Part shown: in pieces, positions 1 to 8,344 of the stretch | Numbering within the stretch: the stretch's first letter is position 1 | How the letters are laid out: each line of letters starts with the position of its first letter | Source of the DNA: Nocardioides aquaticus | Lineage (GTDB): Bacteria; Actinomycetota; Actinomycetes; Propionibacteriales; Nocardioidaceae | Assembly (NCBI RefSeq): GCF_018459925.1 | Contig: NZ_CP075371.1 | Coordinates: forward strand, 3,844,001 to 3,908,000 | Direction of reading: 5' to 3' | DNA: 64,000 bases | Notes under the pieces: generated by a model | What the model was told of the DNA's origin: nothing | The model's input: only the letters and a program-made list of their open reading frames with translations | The model's database searches: none | Position numbers and translations under genes: made by a program

Positions 1-1273
1 ACGGCTCGGTGTCGCCGAACTCCCAGCCGCGGGAGGACCCGGTGAGCTCCCCGGCCCCGCCGGCGCGCCGGGTGTCGCGCTGACCCTGGCGCCCGCTCAT
101 TCGGGTCGCCACGTCGCGCAGCAGCGCCTTGCCGAGCTGCCGCATCGCCTTGGGCGTCAGCCGCAGCTGCCCGTCCGAGCCGCGCTGCATCGTCCCGCTG
201 TCGCGGAGCGCCTTCTCCAGCTCCTGCAGCGTGCGGGCGTCGACGGAGGCCTGGTCGCCGAGCTGGCGGGCCAGCTTGTCGAGGTCGACGTCGTCCATCC
301 GGGAGCCGGAGTACGACTGGGCGAGCTGGTCCGCGAGGTCGTCGAGGTCCGCGAGGTCCTGGAAGACGCCCGTGCCGTCGCCGAGCCCGAGCCCCTCCTC
401 GCCGTCCATCCGCTCCGAGCCGCCCCAGTCCTCCCCGGGCCGCAGCCCTCGCAGGTTGGCGTCGAGCTGGGACAACGAGTCCATCAGCTCGGGCGAGCCG
501 AAGGCCTGCTGCGCCAGAGCGTCGAGCTCCGCGCGCTGCTCGGGCGTCATCGAGTTGCGCATCCGCTGCGCCGCCGCCGCCCGCTGGGCCAGGGCGTCCA
601 GCAGCTCGTCGATGTCCTGCGGGCCCTCGGGGAAGTACTCCCCGTGCTTGGCCATGAAGTCGTCGAAGTCCGCAGGCGTGTCCTCGCCCCGCGCGTGCTT
701 GGCCAGCAGGTCGTTCAGGTCGCCGAGCATCTCGTTGATCGCCGAACGGTCCTCGTCGGTGGCGTTCTCGAGCGCCTGCTTCATGCCGGCGAAGCGCTGC
801 TCGAGCATCTCGCGACCGAGCAGGTCCTTGATCTTCTCGAAGTCGGCGCGGGCCTCGCTGCTCTGCCAGTCGTAGGACGACAGCTCGCTGACCGCCGCGG
901 CCGGGCTGGCCGGCAGGTTCTCGAGCTGCATCTCGCGGAACGCGCGGTCGCCGTCGTCCATCAGTGCGTCGCGGGCCAGCTGCTTGCGCTCCTCGAGGAC
1001 CGCCTTGTCGAGCAGCTCCTTGACCTCGGCCAGGGTGCCGTCCAGGTTGTGCCGGTCCATCAGCTCCCGGCGCCGCTCGGCGACCCGGCGGGCCAGGTCG
1101 TCGAGACCGGCCTGGTCCTGACCGCCGCGGCGCAGGAACTCCCGCATCGCCCGCTCGGGGCTGTAGCCGGCCATCACGTCCTCGCCGATCGCGTCGAGGG
1201 CCTCGGAGAGGTCGACCGGCGGGGCGAGCGGGTCGCCGCCGTCGTAGCGCTTGAAGCGGGTGCGGTCCTTCAT
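1..1273 (-). CDS. N-terminal part of a VWA-type partner of the MoxR ATPase (runs off the window)
   Basis: The minus-strand frame is open from ATG at 1273 to the window edge, about 424 residues, and starts MKDRTRFKRYDGGDPLAPPV. The visible part is acidic and helical, with long runs of charged residues. No von Willebrand A MIDAS motif is visible, so that domain should lie beyond position 1. The call rests on position: the gene is in an operon with a MoxR/Mg-chelatase-like AAA ATPase, the arrangement of mycobacterial Rv0958-Rv0959, and the N-terminus resembles that family from memory. Such pairs are thought to act as chaperone-like remodelling complexes; the substrate is unknown. Its ATG overlaps the stop of the upstream GNAT gene by four bases (ATGA), implying translational coupling. 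Confidence 0.6.
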   Translation of the reverse strand, partial: MKDRTRFKRYDGGDPLAPPVDLSEALDAIGEDVMAGYSPERAMREFLRRGGQDQAGLDDLARRVAERRRELMDRHNLDGTLAEVKELLDKAVLEERKQLARDALMDDGDRAFREMQLENLPASPAAAVSELSSYDWQSSEARADFEKIKDLLGREMLEQRFAGMKQALENATDEDRSAINEMLGDLNDLLAKHARGEDTPADFDDFMAKHGEYFPEGPQDIDELLDALAQRAAAAQRMRNSMTPEQRAELDALAQQAFGSPELMDSLSQLDANLRGLRPGEDWGGSERMDGEEGLGLGDGTGVFQDLADLDDLADQLAQSYSGSRMDDVDLDKLARQLGDQASVDARTLQELEKALRDSGTMQRGSDGQLRLTPKAMRQLGKALLRDVATRMSGRQGQRDTRRAGGAGELTGSSRGWEFGDTEP

Positions 1274-1767
1274 GACGGGTCAACCTCCGGTGTGCGGCGC
1301 ATCCAGACCCAGGTCAGGTCCGGGAAGGCCTCGGCGACGGTGCGGTGGGTCTCGACGAAACCGTGGGTGGCGTAGAACATCGCGGCCCGCTGGTTGCCGC
1401 TCAACCGTTCGAGAACGAGTGGGGTGTCCCCGGCCGCGTGCAGGACCTCGGCGAGCAGGCGGGAGCCCAGTCCGGTCCGGTGCTCCCCCGGGTCGACGTA
1501 GAGCTTCCACATCACCGGCCCGCCGTCGAGCTCGCCCAGGTTGGCCACCCCCAGGACCCGGCCTGCATCGTCCGTCGCCACCCAGTGAGGGAGACGTTCC
1601 AGCGCCCCGGCGACCTCGGTCTCGGACCACCAGCGGTCCAGGCACCACCTGGCATAGGCCGGGGAGAGCGGCTCGTAGGTGGCCGGCACGACCGCGCGGC
1701 CCAGCGCGACGACGCCCCGGACGTCGGCGGGGTCGGCCGGACGGACCCTCACGGAGCCGGTCACCAC
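1270..1767 (-). CDS. GNAT family N-acetyltransferase
   Basis: This is a protein of about 165 residues with the GNAT core. It begins VRVRPADPADVRGVVALGRA, has a central strand ending LYVDPGEHRTGLGSRLL (the acetyl-CoA pyrophosphate-binding signature RxxGxGxxL as H-R-T-G-L-G-S-R-L), and a late NQRAAMFYATHGF helix-strand typical of the fold. Two adjacent GTG codons (1767 and 1764) are possible starts, eight to eleven bases after the stop of the upstream AAA ATPase gene; I took the first. Its end overlaps the downstream VWA-type gene by four bases. The substrate cannot be read from sequence. A GNAT between a MoxR ATPase and its partner suggests it may modify one of them, but this is only inference. 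Confidence 0.85.
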   Translation of the reverse strand: MVTGSVRVRPADPADVRGVVALGRAVVPATYEPLSPAYARWCLDRWWSETEVAGALERLPHWVATDDAGRVLGVANLGELDGGPVMWKLYVDPGEHRTGLGSRLLAEVLHAAGDTPLVLERLSGNQRAAMFYATHGFVETHRTVAEAFPDLTWVWMRRTPEVDPS

Positions 1768-1774
1768 GGCGATC

Positions 1775-3193
1775 TCACCCGTACACCGTCTCCCGGCCGT
1801 CGGTGTCCTTGCCGACCTTGCGCGCGAGGTACAGCCCCTCGAGCGCGAGCTCGATCGCGCCGGCGCGCTGGCCGTCGTTGGTGGCGCCGAGCGCGTCGCA
1901 GACCTGGTCGTAGAGGTCGGACTCCCCCAGCACCGGCAGGCCGGTGAGGAAGTCGCGGGCGGTGACCTGCTCGCCGGTGGTGACCATCGCACCGTTCTCG
2001 ATGGCGTCGGCCAGCAGCCCCAGGTCGATGCCGCGCAGGTGGGCACGCACCACCTCGGCGGTGGCGGTGCGCAGCAGGTGGGTCAGCACCTCCTGCTCGC
2101 GACCCTCCTCGCCGGTCTCGAACTCGATCTTGCCGCCGAGGACCTCCACGGCGGTCTCGAGGTCGACCACGCGGGCCACCGCCTCGTCCTCGCCGTGCCG
2201 GGTGGCGCGGTGGAGGGCGGCGGCGGCGATCGTCTCGGCGCCGGCGATCGCGAACCGGGCCGAGACGCCGGAGCGCTGGTCGACCGCGGAGGAGTCGCGC
2301 AGGTTGCGGGTGAAGCGCGCCAGCACCTCGATCAGGTGGTCCGGCACGTCGGCGACGAGGTCGGCCTCCTGGCGGATCACGCGGATCTCGGCGTCCAGCT
2401 CGGTCGGGTAGTGCGTGCGGATCTCGGCGCCGAAGCGGTCCTTGAGCGGGGTGATGATCCGGCCGCGGTTGGTGTAGTCCTCCGGGTTCGCGCTGGCCAC
2501 GACGAGCACGTCGAGCGGCAGCCGCAGCACGTAGCCGCGGATCTGCACGTCGCGCTCCTCCATCACGTTGAGCATCGAGACCTGGATCCGCTCGGCGAGG
2601 TCGGGCAGCTCGTTGAGCGCCACGATCCCGCGGTGGCTGCGCGGCACGAGCCCGAAGTGGATCGTCTCGGGGTCGCCCAGCGAGCGGCCCTCGGCGACCT
2701 TCATCGGGTCGACGTCGCCGATCAGGTCGGCCACCGAGGTGTCCGGCGTCGCCAGCTTCTCGGCGTAGCGCTCGTCGCGGTGGCGCCACACGACCGGCAG
2801 CTCGTCGCCGAGCTCGGCGGCGCGGCGCTGCGAGGCGTGGATGATCGGGTCGTACGGGTGCTCGCCGAGCTCGGAACCCTCGATCACCGGGGTCCACTCG
2901 TCGAGCAGGCCGACCATCGTGCGCAGCAACCGGGTCTTGCCCTGGCCGCGCTCGCCGAGCAGCACGATGTCGTGGCCCGCGATCAGCGCCCGCTCGAGCT
3001 GCGGGACCACGGTGTGCTCGAAGCCGTGCAGGCCCGGCCACGGGTCGCGGCCCTCGCGCAGGGCGTCCAGCAGGTTCTCGCGGATCTCGGTGCGCAGCGA
3101 GCGCAGCTGGTGCCCGGAGGCGCGCAGCTGGCCGACGGTACGGGCCTCGGGGGCCGGCGACGAGGAGGGACCGGCGGTCGGGGTGGCAGTCAC
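1775..3193 (-). CDS. MoxR / magnesium-chelatase-like AAA+ ATPase
   Basis: The protein has about 472 residues. Walker A GERGQGKT is near residues 80-87, followed by a Walker B-like segment ending LNELPDL, a sensor-1 segment VVASANPEDYTN and a lid domain with SARFAIAGAE. The N-terminal 30 residues are Pro/Ala-rich and probably disordered. The family (mycobacterial Rv0958-like, magnesium chelatase ChlI-related) assembles ATP-driven rings that act on partner proteins with VWA domains; true chlorophyll synthesis is not implied. The GTG at 3193 is preferred because TACCGT lies seven bases upstream, fitting a leaderless transcript; GTG 3202 is an alternative. It is the first gene of a three-gene operon with a GNAT and a VWA-type protein. 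Confidence 0.85.
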   Translation of the reverse strand: MTATPTAGPSSSPAPEARTVGQLRASGHQLRSLRTEIRENLLDALREGRDPWPGLHGFEHTVVPQLERALIAGHDIVLLGERGQGKTRLLRTMVGLLDEWTPVIEGSELGEHPYDPIIHASQRRAAELGDELPVVWRHRDERYAEKLATPDTSVADLIGDVDPMKVAEGRSLGDPETIHFGLVPRSHRGIVALNELPDLAERIQVSMLNVMEERDVQIRGYVLRLPLDVLVVASANPEDYTNRGRIITPLKDRFGAEIRTHYPTELDAEIRVIRQEADLVADVPDHLIEVLARFTRNLRDSSAVDQRSGVSARFAIAGAETIAAAALHRATRHGEDEAVARVVDLETAVEVLGGKIEFETGEEGREQEVLTHLLRTATAEVVRAHLRGIDLGLLADAIENGAMVTTGEQVTARDFLTGLPVLGESDLYDQVCDALGATNDGQRAGAIELALEGLYLARKVGKDTDGRETVYG

Positions 3194-3200
3194 GAATTCC

Positions 3201-3206
3201 ACGGTA
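3201..3206 (-). promoter_or_regulatory. Predicted -10 of a leaderless promoter, AAA ATPase operon
   Basis: The minus strand reads TACCGT, then seven bases, then GTG. This TANNNT-N7-GTG spacing places transcription start at the start codon. It also favours the GTG at 3193 over the one at 3202, which overlaps the hexamer itself. Confidence 0.4.
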
Positions 3207-3360
3207 CGCCCGGAGGCCCACCCCCTCGACGGCCCCGCCCTCGCCCCCCGTCCCCGCTCCCGGCCCCGCTCCGCCCGCGGACGCCCTGCCCGGCGACGGC
3301 GGCGGCCAGTAGGGTCCGCACCGGAGGCGCTCGAGGGCGAGCGCCGGGAGGAGGGCGGTC

Positions 3361-4794
3361 GTGGCGCGCACGCTGCTGTCCGTGAACGACTCGGCCTGGC
3401 TGTTCGCCGAGACCCGTCGTACCCCGATGCAGGTCGGGATGCTCGCGACGTTCCGGGTGCCCGAGGGCGAGCCGACCTTCGTGGCCGACCTCGTCGCGCG
3501 GTGGCGGGAGGCGCGGCACTTCCACCCTCCCTACAACTACCTCTTCCACCGGTTCCCGGTGCCGAGCTGGTCCGAGCTCGAGGACGAGCAGATCGACCTC
3601 GACTACCACCTGCGGCACTCCGCCCTGCCCTCGCCCGGATCACAGCGCGAGCTCGGCGTGCTCGTCTCGCGGCTGCACTCCTCCCGGATGGACCGGCGCT
3701 ACCCGTTGTGGGAGTGCCACGTCATCGAGGGCCTGGAGGAGGACCGCTGGTCGTTGTACTTCAAGGCGCACCACTCCCAGGTCGACGGCGTCGGCGGGGT
3801 ACGCCTGCTGCGCCGGATGCTCTCGGTCGACCCGGAGCGCCGCGGGATGCTGCCGCCGTGGGCCGTCGGCGCCCACGGGCCCGACCAGTCCGGCCTGCCA
3901 CCGCGCGAGGAGCCCGCCCGCGAGGTGGAGCGCGCCTCCGACGTCGCCGACCGCGACTCGCTGCTGGGCGACCTCGCCACCGGGGTGGCCGACCGGGTGC
4001 GCGCGAGCGCGTCGGTCGGCGGCTCGCTGGCGCGGACCTACGCCGAGACGCTGACCGGCCTGCGCCGCGACCCCGACCGCGCGGTGCCCTTCCGTGCCCC
4101 GCGCTCGATCCTCAACGAGCGCATCCACGCCCCCCGCCGCTTCGCCACCCAGCACTACTCGGTGGACCGGCTCAAGGCCGTCGCGGCGGCAGCCGGGGCG
4201 AGCCTCAACGACGTCTACCTCGCGCTCTGCGGCGGCGCGCTGCGCCGCTACCTGCTCGAGATGGACGCGCTGCCCGCCGAGGACCTCACCGCGAACGTGC
4301 CGGTGTCGGTGCGCCCGGAGGGCGGCGCCCGGGTCGGCAACGCGCTCACCTTCCTCTACGCCAGCCTCGGCACCACCGTGGAGGACCCGCTGGAGCGGGT
4401 GGCGCTGATCAAGGCCTCGACGCGGTTGGGCAAGACCCGCCTCCCCGACGTGGGCGGTGCGGCGATGGACGCCTACACCGTGGCGCTGATGGCACCGTTC
4501 CTGTCCGTGGCGCTGCTCGGGGTGGGCGGTCACGGCCGCCCGGCCGCCAACGTCGTGGTCTCCAACGTGCCCGGACCGGCCGAGACCCGCTACCTCGACG
4601 GCTCACCCGTGGAGGAGATCTACCCGGTCAGCCTGCTCTTCAACGGCCAGGCCCTCAACATCACCGGCGTCAGCTACGACGGCTCCTTCAACATCGGTTT
4701 CACCGGGTGCCGCGACTCCGTCCCGAGCCTCCAGCGCATCGCGGTGTACTCCGGCGAGGAGCTGGAGCGCCTCGAGCAGGCCCTCGGCCTGTGA
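3361..4794 (+). CDS. Wax ester synthase / diacylglycerol acyltransferase (WS/DGAT)
   Basis: The 477-residue length is typical of the family. The catalytic motif HHxxxDG is present as HHSQVDG at about residues 137-143, with the family blocks PLWECHVIEGL (about 115-125) and a late NVVVSNVPGPAETRYLDG before the C-terminal region. These enzymes transfer an acyl group from acyl-CoA to diacylglycerol or fatty alcohol at the membrane face, making storage lipid. The GTG start at 3361 is preceded by a purine-rich GGGAGGAGGG about ten bases upstream. The stop codon lies inside the start of the next gene (CTGTGAGC), so the two are translationally coupled. The substrate preference (triacylglycerol or wax) cannot be read from sequence. 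Confidence 0.92.
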   Translation: MARTLLSVNDSAWLFAETRRTPMQVGMLATFRVPEGEPTFVADLVARWREARHFHPPYNYLFHRFPVPSWSELEDEQIDLDYHLRHSALPSPGSQRELGVLVSRLHSSRMDRRYPLWECHVIEGLEEDRWSLYFKAHHSQVDGVGGVRLLRRMLSVDPERRGMLPPWAVGAHGPDQSGLPPREEPAREVERASDVADRDSLLGDLATGVADRVRASASVGGSLARTYAETLTGLRRDPDRAVPFRAPRSILNERIHAPRRFATQHYSVDRLKAVAAAAGASLNDVYLALCGGALRRYLLEMDALPAEDLTANVPVSVRPEGGARVGNALTFLYASLGTTVEDPLERVALIKASTRLGKTRLPDVGGAAMDAYTVALMAPFLSVALLGVGGHGRPAANVVVSNVPGPAETRYLDGSPVEEIYPVSLLFNGQALNITGVSYDGSFNIGFTGCRDSVPSLQRIAVYSGEELERLEQALGL

Positions 4795-5627
4795 GCACCC
4801 TGACCGCCCTGCTGGGCGGTGCGGCCCTCCTGCTCGCGGCGGCACTGGTGGCGACCGTGCTGGTGCTGCGCCGTGAGCAGCGCGCCCACGCCGCCACCCG
4901 GGCCCGCGCGGACCTGCTCGAGGCCGACCTGGACGCCGCGCTGCGCCCGCCCTCGCCGGGCACCGGCGTGGAGCGCGCGGTACGCCGGGTGGTGCGCACC
5001 GCCGCCCAGCTGCGCCGCGAGGGCGTCGGTGGCCTGCTCCAGTCGTCGCTCGACGACCTGCAGACCTGGGCCACCGACGGTCGGTCCCAGGTCGCCACCA
5101 TGGCCGCGACCGACGGCACGGTGACCCTGTTCTTCTCCGACATCGAGGGCTCCACCCGGCTCAACGCCCGCCTCGGCGACGACGCGTTCGTCAAGGTCCT
5201 CGCCGCCCACGACGCGCTGGTCCGCTCCCGGGTCGAGAAGCACCGCGGCCAGGTCGTCAAGACCGCCGGCGACGGGTTCATGGTGGCCTTCCGCGACGCC
5301 GAGGCCGCGTGCCGTGCCGCGCTGAGCATCCAGCGGCGGCTGGCCTCCGGCCGCGACCACCGGCTGCGCAAGGAGCGCGTCGCCGTCCGGATCGGGGTCC
5401 ACACCGGAACCGCCGTCAGCCGCGACGGCGACTACTTCGGGCGCAACGTCGCGATGGCGGCGCGCCTGGCCGACCTGGCCGACGGCGGTCAGGTGCTGGC
5501 CTCCCGGGCGGTGGCCGACGCGCTCGACGAGGACGCGGCCGTCGTCCTCGAGCCGGCGGGCGAGACCGGGCTGCGCGGCCTGCCGGGCACCCACCAGGTG
5601 TTCCGGGTCGCCTCCCGCCCGGGCTAG
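4791..5627 (+). CDS. Membrane-anchored class III adenylate/guanylate cyclase
   Basis: The protein has 278 residues. One hydrophobic segment spans about residues 5-26 and is followed by a basic, helical linker. The cyclase homology domain starts near 108: FFSDIEGSTRL carries the first metal-binding Asp (about 117), and KTAGDGFMVAF carries the second. The conserved GVHTG and YFGRNVAMAARL blocks follow. The enzyme would convert ATP (or GTP) to the cyclic nucleotide in the cytoplasm beneath its anchor. GTG at 4791 overlaps the WS/DGAT stop by four bases. The convergent response-regulator gene ends within the same CTAG (5624-5627). Pairing a cyclase with a storage-lipid enzyme suggests a regulatory link, but no cNMP-binding protein is adjacent. 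Confidence 0.88.
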   Translation: MSTLTALLGGAALLLAAALVATVLVLRREQRAHAATRARADLLEADLDAALRPPSPGTGVERAVRRVVRTAAQLRREGVGGLLQSSLDDLQTWATDGRSQVATMAATDGTVTLFFSDIEGSTRLNARLGDDAFVKVLAAHDALVRSRVEKHRGQVVKTAGDGFMVAFRDAEAACRAALSIQRRLASGRDHRLRKERVAVRIGVHTGTAVSRDGDYFGRNVAMAARLADLADGGQVLASRAVADALDEDAAVVLEPAGETGLRGLPGTHQVFRVASRPG

Positions 5628-6337
5628 TCGCGCTGGCGGAGCAGCAGCGCGACGGCCTGCGTACGCCGCGCGACACCGAGCTTGGAGAGCATCCCGGTCA
5701 CGTGGTTCTTCACCGTCTTCTCGCTGATCTGGAGCTCGCCGGCGATGCGCCGGTTGCTCAGCCCCTCGGCCATCAGGTCGAGCACCGCCCGCTCCCGCGG
5801 GGTGAGGCGCCACAGGGCGGGGCGGGTGCCGGGCACGATCCCCACGGAGTCGGCCGCGGCCACGACCCCGGCGGGCGGGGTGCCCTCCGGACCGGCGCCG
5901 CGCGGGCGTACCGGGGGCAGCGGGAGGGTGCCGCCGGCCGCGACCTGGCGCATCCCGGCGAGGATCCGCTCCCCGCCGGCGCCCTTCAGCAGCACGCCCG
6001 AGGCGCCGGCGGCGAGCACCCCGGCGACGGCCGCCTCGTCGTCGAAGGCGGTGAGCACCACGACCGCCGTGCCCTGGGCCAGCGCGGCGCGGCACACCTC
6101 GGCGCCGTCGCCGTCCGGCAGCCGGACGTCGACCACGGCGAGGTCCGGCGCGACCCGGCGCAGCTCTCGCATCGCTCCGGCCACGTCCCCGGCCTCGCCT
6201 GCCACCTCGAGGTCCGGCTCGGCGTCCAGCAGCGACCGCAGCCCCCGCAGCACCAGCTCGTGGTCGTCGACCAGCAGCACCCGTACGACCCGCGCCGGGG
6301 CGTCGGGCTGAACGGGGTCCTGGATCAGGGCTGGCAT
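5624..6337 (-). CDS. NarL/FixJ-type response regulator (REC + LuxR HTH), orphan
   Basis: The protein has about 237 residues. The receiver domain starts VVRVLLVDDHELVLRGL, with the acidic pair near 24-25 and the phosphoacceptor Asp in VVDVRLPDGDG (about residue 70). Ser/Thr and Lys switch positions follow in VVLTAF and GVLLKGAGG. A Pro/Gly-rich linker leads to a LuxR helix-turn-helix (LTPRERAVLDLMAEGLSNRR, then ISEKTVKNHVTGMLSKLG). No histidine kinase gene is adjacent, so the partner is unknown. I chose ATG 6337; a GTG immediately before it at 6340 is an alternative. Its stop shares the palindrome CTAG with the stop of the convergent cyclase gene. Confidence 0.9.
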   Translation of the reverse strand: MPALIQDPVQPDAPARVVRVLLVDDHELVLRGLRSLLDAEPDLEVAGEAGDVAGAMRELRRVAPDLAVVDVRLPDGDGAEVCRAALAQGTAVVVLTAFDDEAAVAGVLAAGASGVLLKGAGGERILAGMRQVAAGGTLPLPPVRPRGAGPEGTPPAGVVAAADSVGIVPGTRPALWRLTPRERAVLDLMAEGLSNRRIAGELQISEKTVKNHVTGMLSKLGVARRTQAVALLLRQRD

Positions 6338-6400
6338 CACGCCAGTTTCAACGACCTGGTCACCACCAGCCAGAGGCGTACGTCGCCCGGCCCGGGTGAC

Positions 6401-8203
6401 CTACGTCCCAGGCGTGTCCGGGTCCCGCGTCGACCGCTCCCCCTCGGCGCCGCCGGTCTCCACGGCACGCGCCTGCTCCTCGGCGACCTCGACGCCCTCC
6501 TCGCTGGGGGCGGTGACCAGCTCGAACCCGCCGTCGTGGCGGTCCGCACCGCTGGTCACGGCGACCTCGACCAGCGCCACGCCGGCCCGCTCGCGCACGA
6601 TGATCGGGTCGTGGCGCAGGTCGCGGTAGAGCGAGAGGCACAGCGCGAGGATCACCAGCACGAACGGCACCGAGGCCACCACGGTCACCCGCTGCAGCCC
6701 GCTGAGGGCGTCGTTGCCGCCGACGGCGAGCATGATCGCGGCCACGGCGCCGGTCAGGGTGCCCCAGAAGACGACCGTGCGCTTGCTGGGCTCGATCCTG
6801 CCCTTCTCCGAGAGGGTGCCCATCACCAGCGAGGCGGCGTCGGCGCCGGAGACGAAGAAGACGGCCACCAGGACCATCACGACCACGGTGGAGATCGAGG
6901 CCAGCGGGTAGTCGCCGAGCATCGCGAAGAGCGCGGTGTCGAAGTTGACCACCCCGTCGGGGGCCAGGTCGCCGCTGGAGCGCTGCTGGTCGATGGCCGC
7001 GCCACCGAAGACCGCGAACCAGACCAGGCTGACCAGGGTCGGCACCAGCAGCACCCCGGTCACGAACTGGCGGATGGTGCGGCCACGGCTGATCCGGGCG
7101 ATGAACATGCCGACGAACGGGGTCCAGGAGACCCACCACGCCCAGTAGAAGACGGTCCAGTCGCCCAGCCAGGCGTTCATGTCGGCGTCCCCGGTGGCCG
7201 CGGTCCGCGAGGCCATCTCGCCCATCTGGCCGAGGTAGTCGGCCAGCGTGGTCGGCAGCAGGTTCAGGATCAGCAGGGTCGGGCCGACCACGAAGACGAA
7301 GACCGCGAGGGTCAGTGCGAGGACCATGTTGCCGTTGGAGAGGTACTGGATCCCCTTCTCGACCCCGGAGACGGCCGAGGCGATGAAGGCGACGGTGAGG
7401 ACCGCGATGATCCCGACCAGGACCGGGGTGCCGACGTCGCCCACCCACCCGTTGAAGCGCAGCCCGCCGGCGATCTGCAGGGCACCGAGGCCGAGCGAGG
7501 CGGCCGAGCCGAAGAGCGTGGCGAAGATGGCCAGGATGTCGACCACGCGCCCGAACGCACCCTCGGAGTGCCGGCCGAGCAGGGGCCAGAAGGCGGCCGA
7601 GATCGTCTGCGAACGGCCGGCGCGGTAGCTGCCGTAGGCGATCGCGATCCCGACCACGGCGTAGATCGCCCACGGGTGCAGGCCCCAGTGGAACATCGTG
7701 GTGGCCATGGCCACCTCGATCGCCTCGTCGGAACCGCCCTGGACCGTCCCCGGCGGCGGGGAGGTGAAGTGCGACAACGGCTCGGCGACGCCGTAGAACA
7801 TCAGCCCGATCCCCATGCCCGCGCTGAACATCATGGCGATCCAGGAGACGGTCTTGAACTCCGGCTTCTCGCCGTCGTGGCCGAGCGGGATCTTGCCGTA
7901 GCGGCTGGCGGCCAGCCAGAGCACGTAGACGACGAAGAACGACGAGACCAGCACGAAGAACCAGCCGCCGTTGGTGACCACGGCGTCCTGCGCGGTCGTC
8001 GAGGCCGAGGCGAGGTTCTCGGTGCTGACGATCCCCCAGACCACGAAGCCGATCGCGATCACCCCGGTGACGACGAAGACCACCAGGTCCACGTTGTCGC
8101 GCCAGCGCGGGGAGAGGGGGCGGTCGGCCGCGCTCGCTCCAGGGGCTCCGGGCGCGGGACCGGGCACGGGACCGGGGGTCGGGGTCTGCTCATCGAGGGC
8201 CAC
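6401..8203 (-). CDS. BCCT family betaine/carnitine/choline transporter
   Basis: The protein has 600 residues with about twelve membrane segments. The family signatures are clear: the glycine-rich GMGIGLMFYGVAEPLSHF stretch and the aromatic WTVFYWAWWVSWTPFVGMF segment, followed by RISRGRTIR. BCCT carriers move quaternary ammonium compounds such as glycine betaine with Na+ or H+, usually for osmoprotection. The N-terminus (about 35 residues) is Pro/Gly-rich, and the C-terminal tail is acidic, which could be an osmosensing extension as in BetP, but this is inference. GTG 8203 is supported by TAACCT exactly six bases upstream. Confidence 0.93.
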   Translation of the reverse strand: MALDEQTPTPGPVPGPAPGAPGASAADRPLSPRWRDNVDLVVFVVTGVIAIGFVVWGIVSTENLASASTTAQDAVVTNGGWFFVLVSSFFVVYVLWLAASRYGKIPLGHDGEKPEFKTVSWIAMMFSAGMGIGLMFYGVAEPLSHFTSPPPGTVQGGSDEAIEVAMATTMFHWGLHPWAIYAVVGIAIAYGSYRAGRSQTISAAFWPLLGRHSEGAFGRVVDILAIFATLFGSAASLGLGALQIAGGLRFNGWVGDVGTPVLVGIIAVLTVAFIASAVSGVEKGIQYLSNGNMVLALTLAVFVFVVGPTLLILNLLPTTLADYLGQMGEMASRTAATGDADMNAWLGDWTVFYWAWWVSWTPFVGMFIARISRGRTIRQFVTGVLLVPTLVSLVWFAVFGGAAIDQQRSSGDLAPDGVVNFDTALFAMLGDYPLASISTVVVMVLVAVFFVSGADAASLVMGTLSEKGRIEPSKRTVVFWGTLTGAVAAIMLAVGGNDALSGLQRVTVVASVPFVLVILALCLSLYRDLRHDPIIVRERAGVALVEVAVTSGADRHDGGFELVTAPSEEGVEVAEEQARAVETGGAEGERSTRDPDTPGT

Positions 8204-8209
8204 CGACCG

Positions 8210-8215
8210 AGGTTA
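8210..8215 (-). promoter_or_regulatory. Predicted -10 of a leaderless promoter, BCCT transporter
   Basis: The minus strand reads TAACCT-N6-GTG, placing transcription start on the start codon of the transporter gene. Confidence 0.45.
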
Positions 8216-8274
8216 GGCCCACCCCCAGGGGGGAGGCGATACCCCACGGGGAGTCCAGATCGGGACCTCTGGCC

Positions 8275-8322
8275 CGGTCGGCGTCCCCGGTCGGCGTCCC
8301 CGGTCCGTGCCCGGTCCGTGCC
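8275..8322. repeat. Small tandem direct repeats between transporter and CBS genes
   Basis: Two perfect copies of a 13-bp unit (CGGTCGGCGTCCC) are followed at once by two perfect copies of an 11-bp unit (CGGTCCGTGCC). Both units start CGGTC, so they may derive from one ancestor by slippage. They lie upstream of the transporter -10 and downstream of the cystathionine beta-synthase stop. No function is evident. Confidence 0.8.
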
Positions 8323-8344
8323 CGCCCGGGCGGGACAGGCCGGA

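Noticed and set aside
8275..8322. Short tandem repeats considered as a CRISPR fragment
   Set aside because: Units are adjacent with no spacers and are too short.
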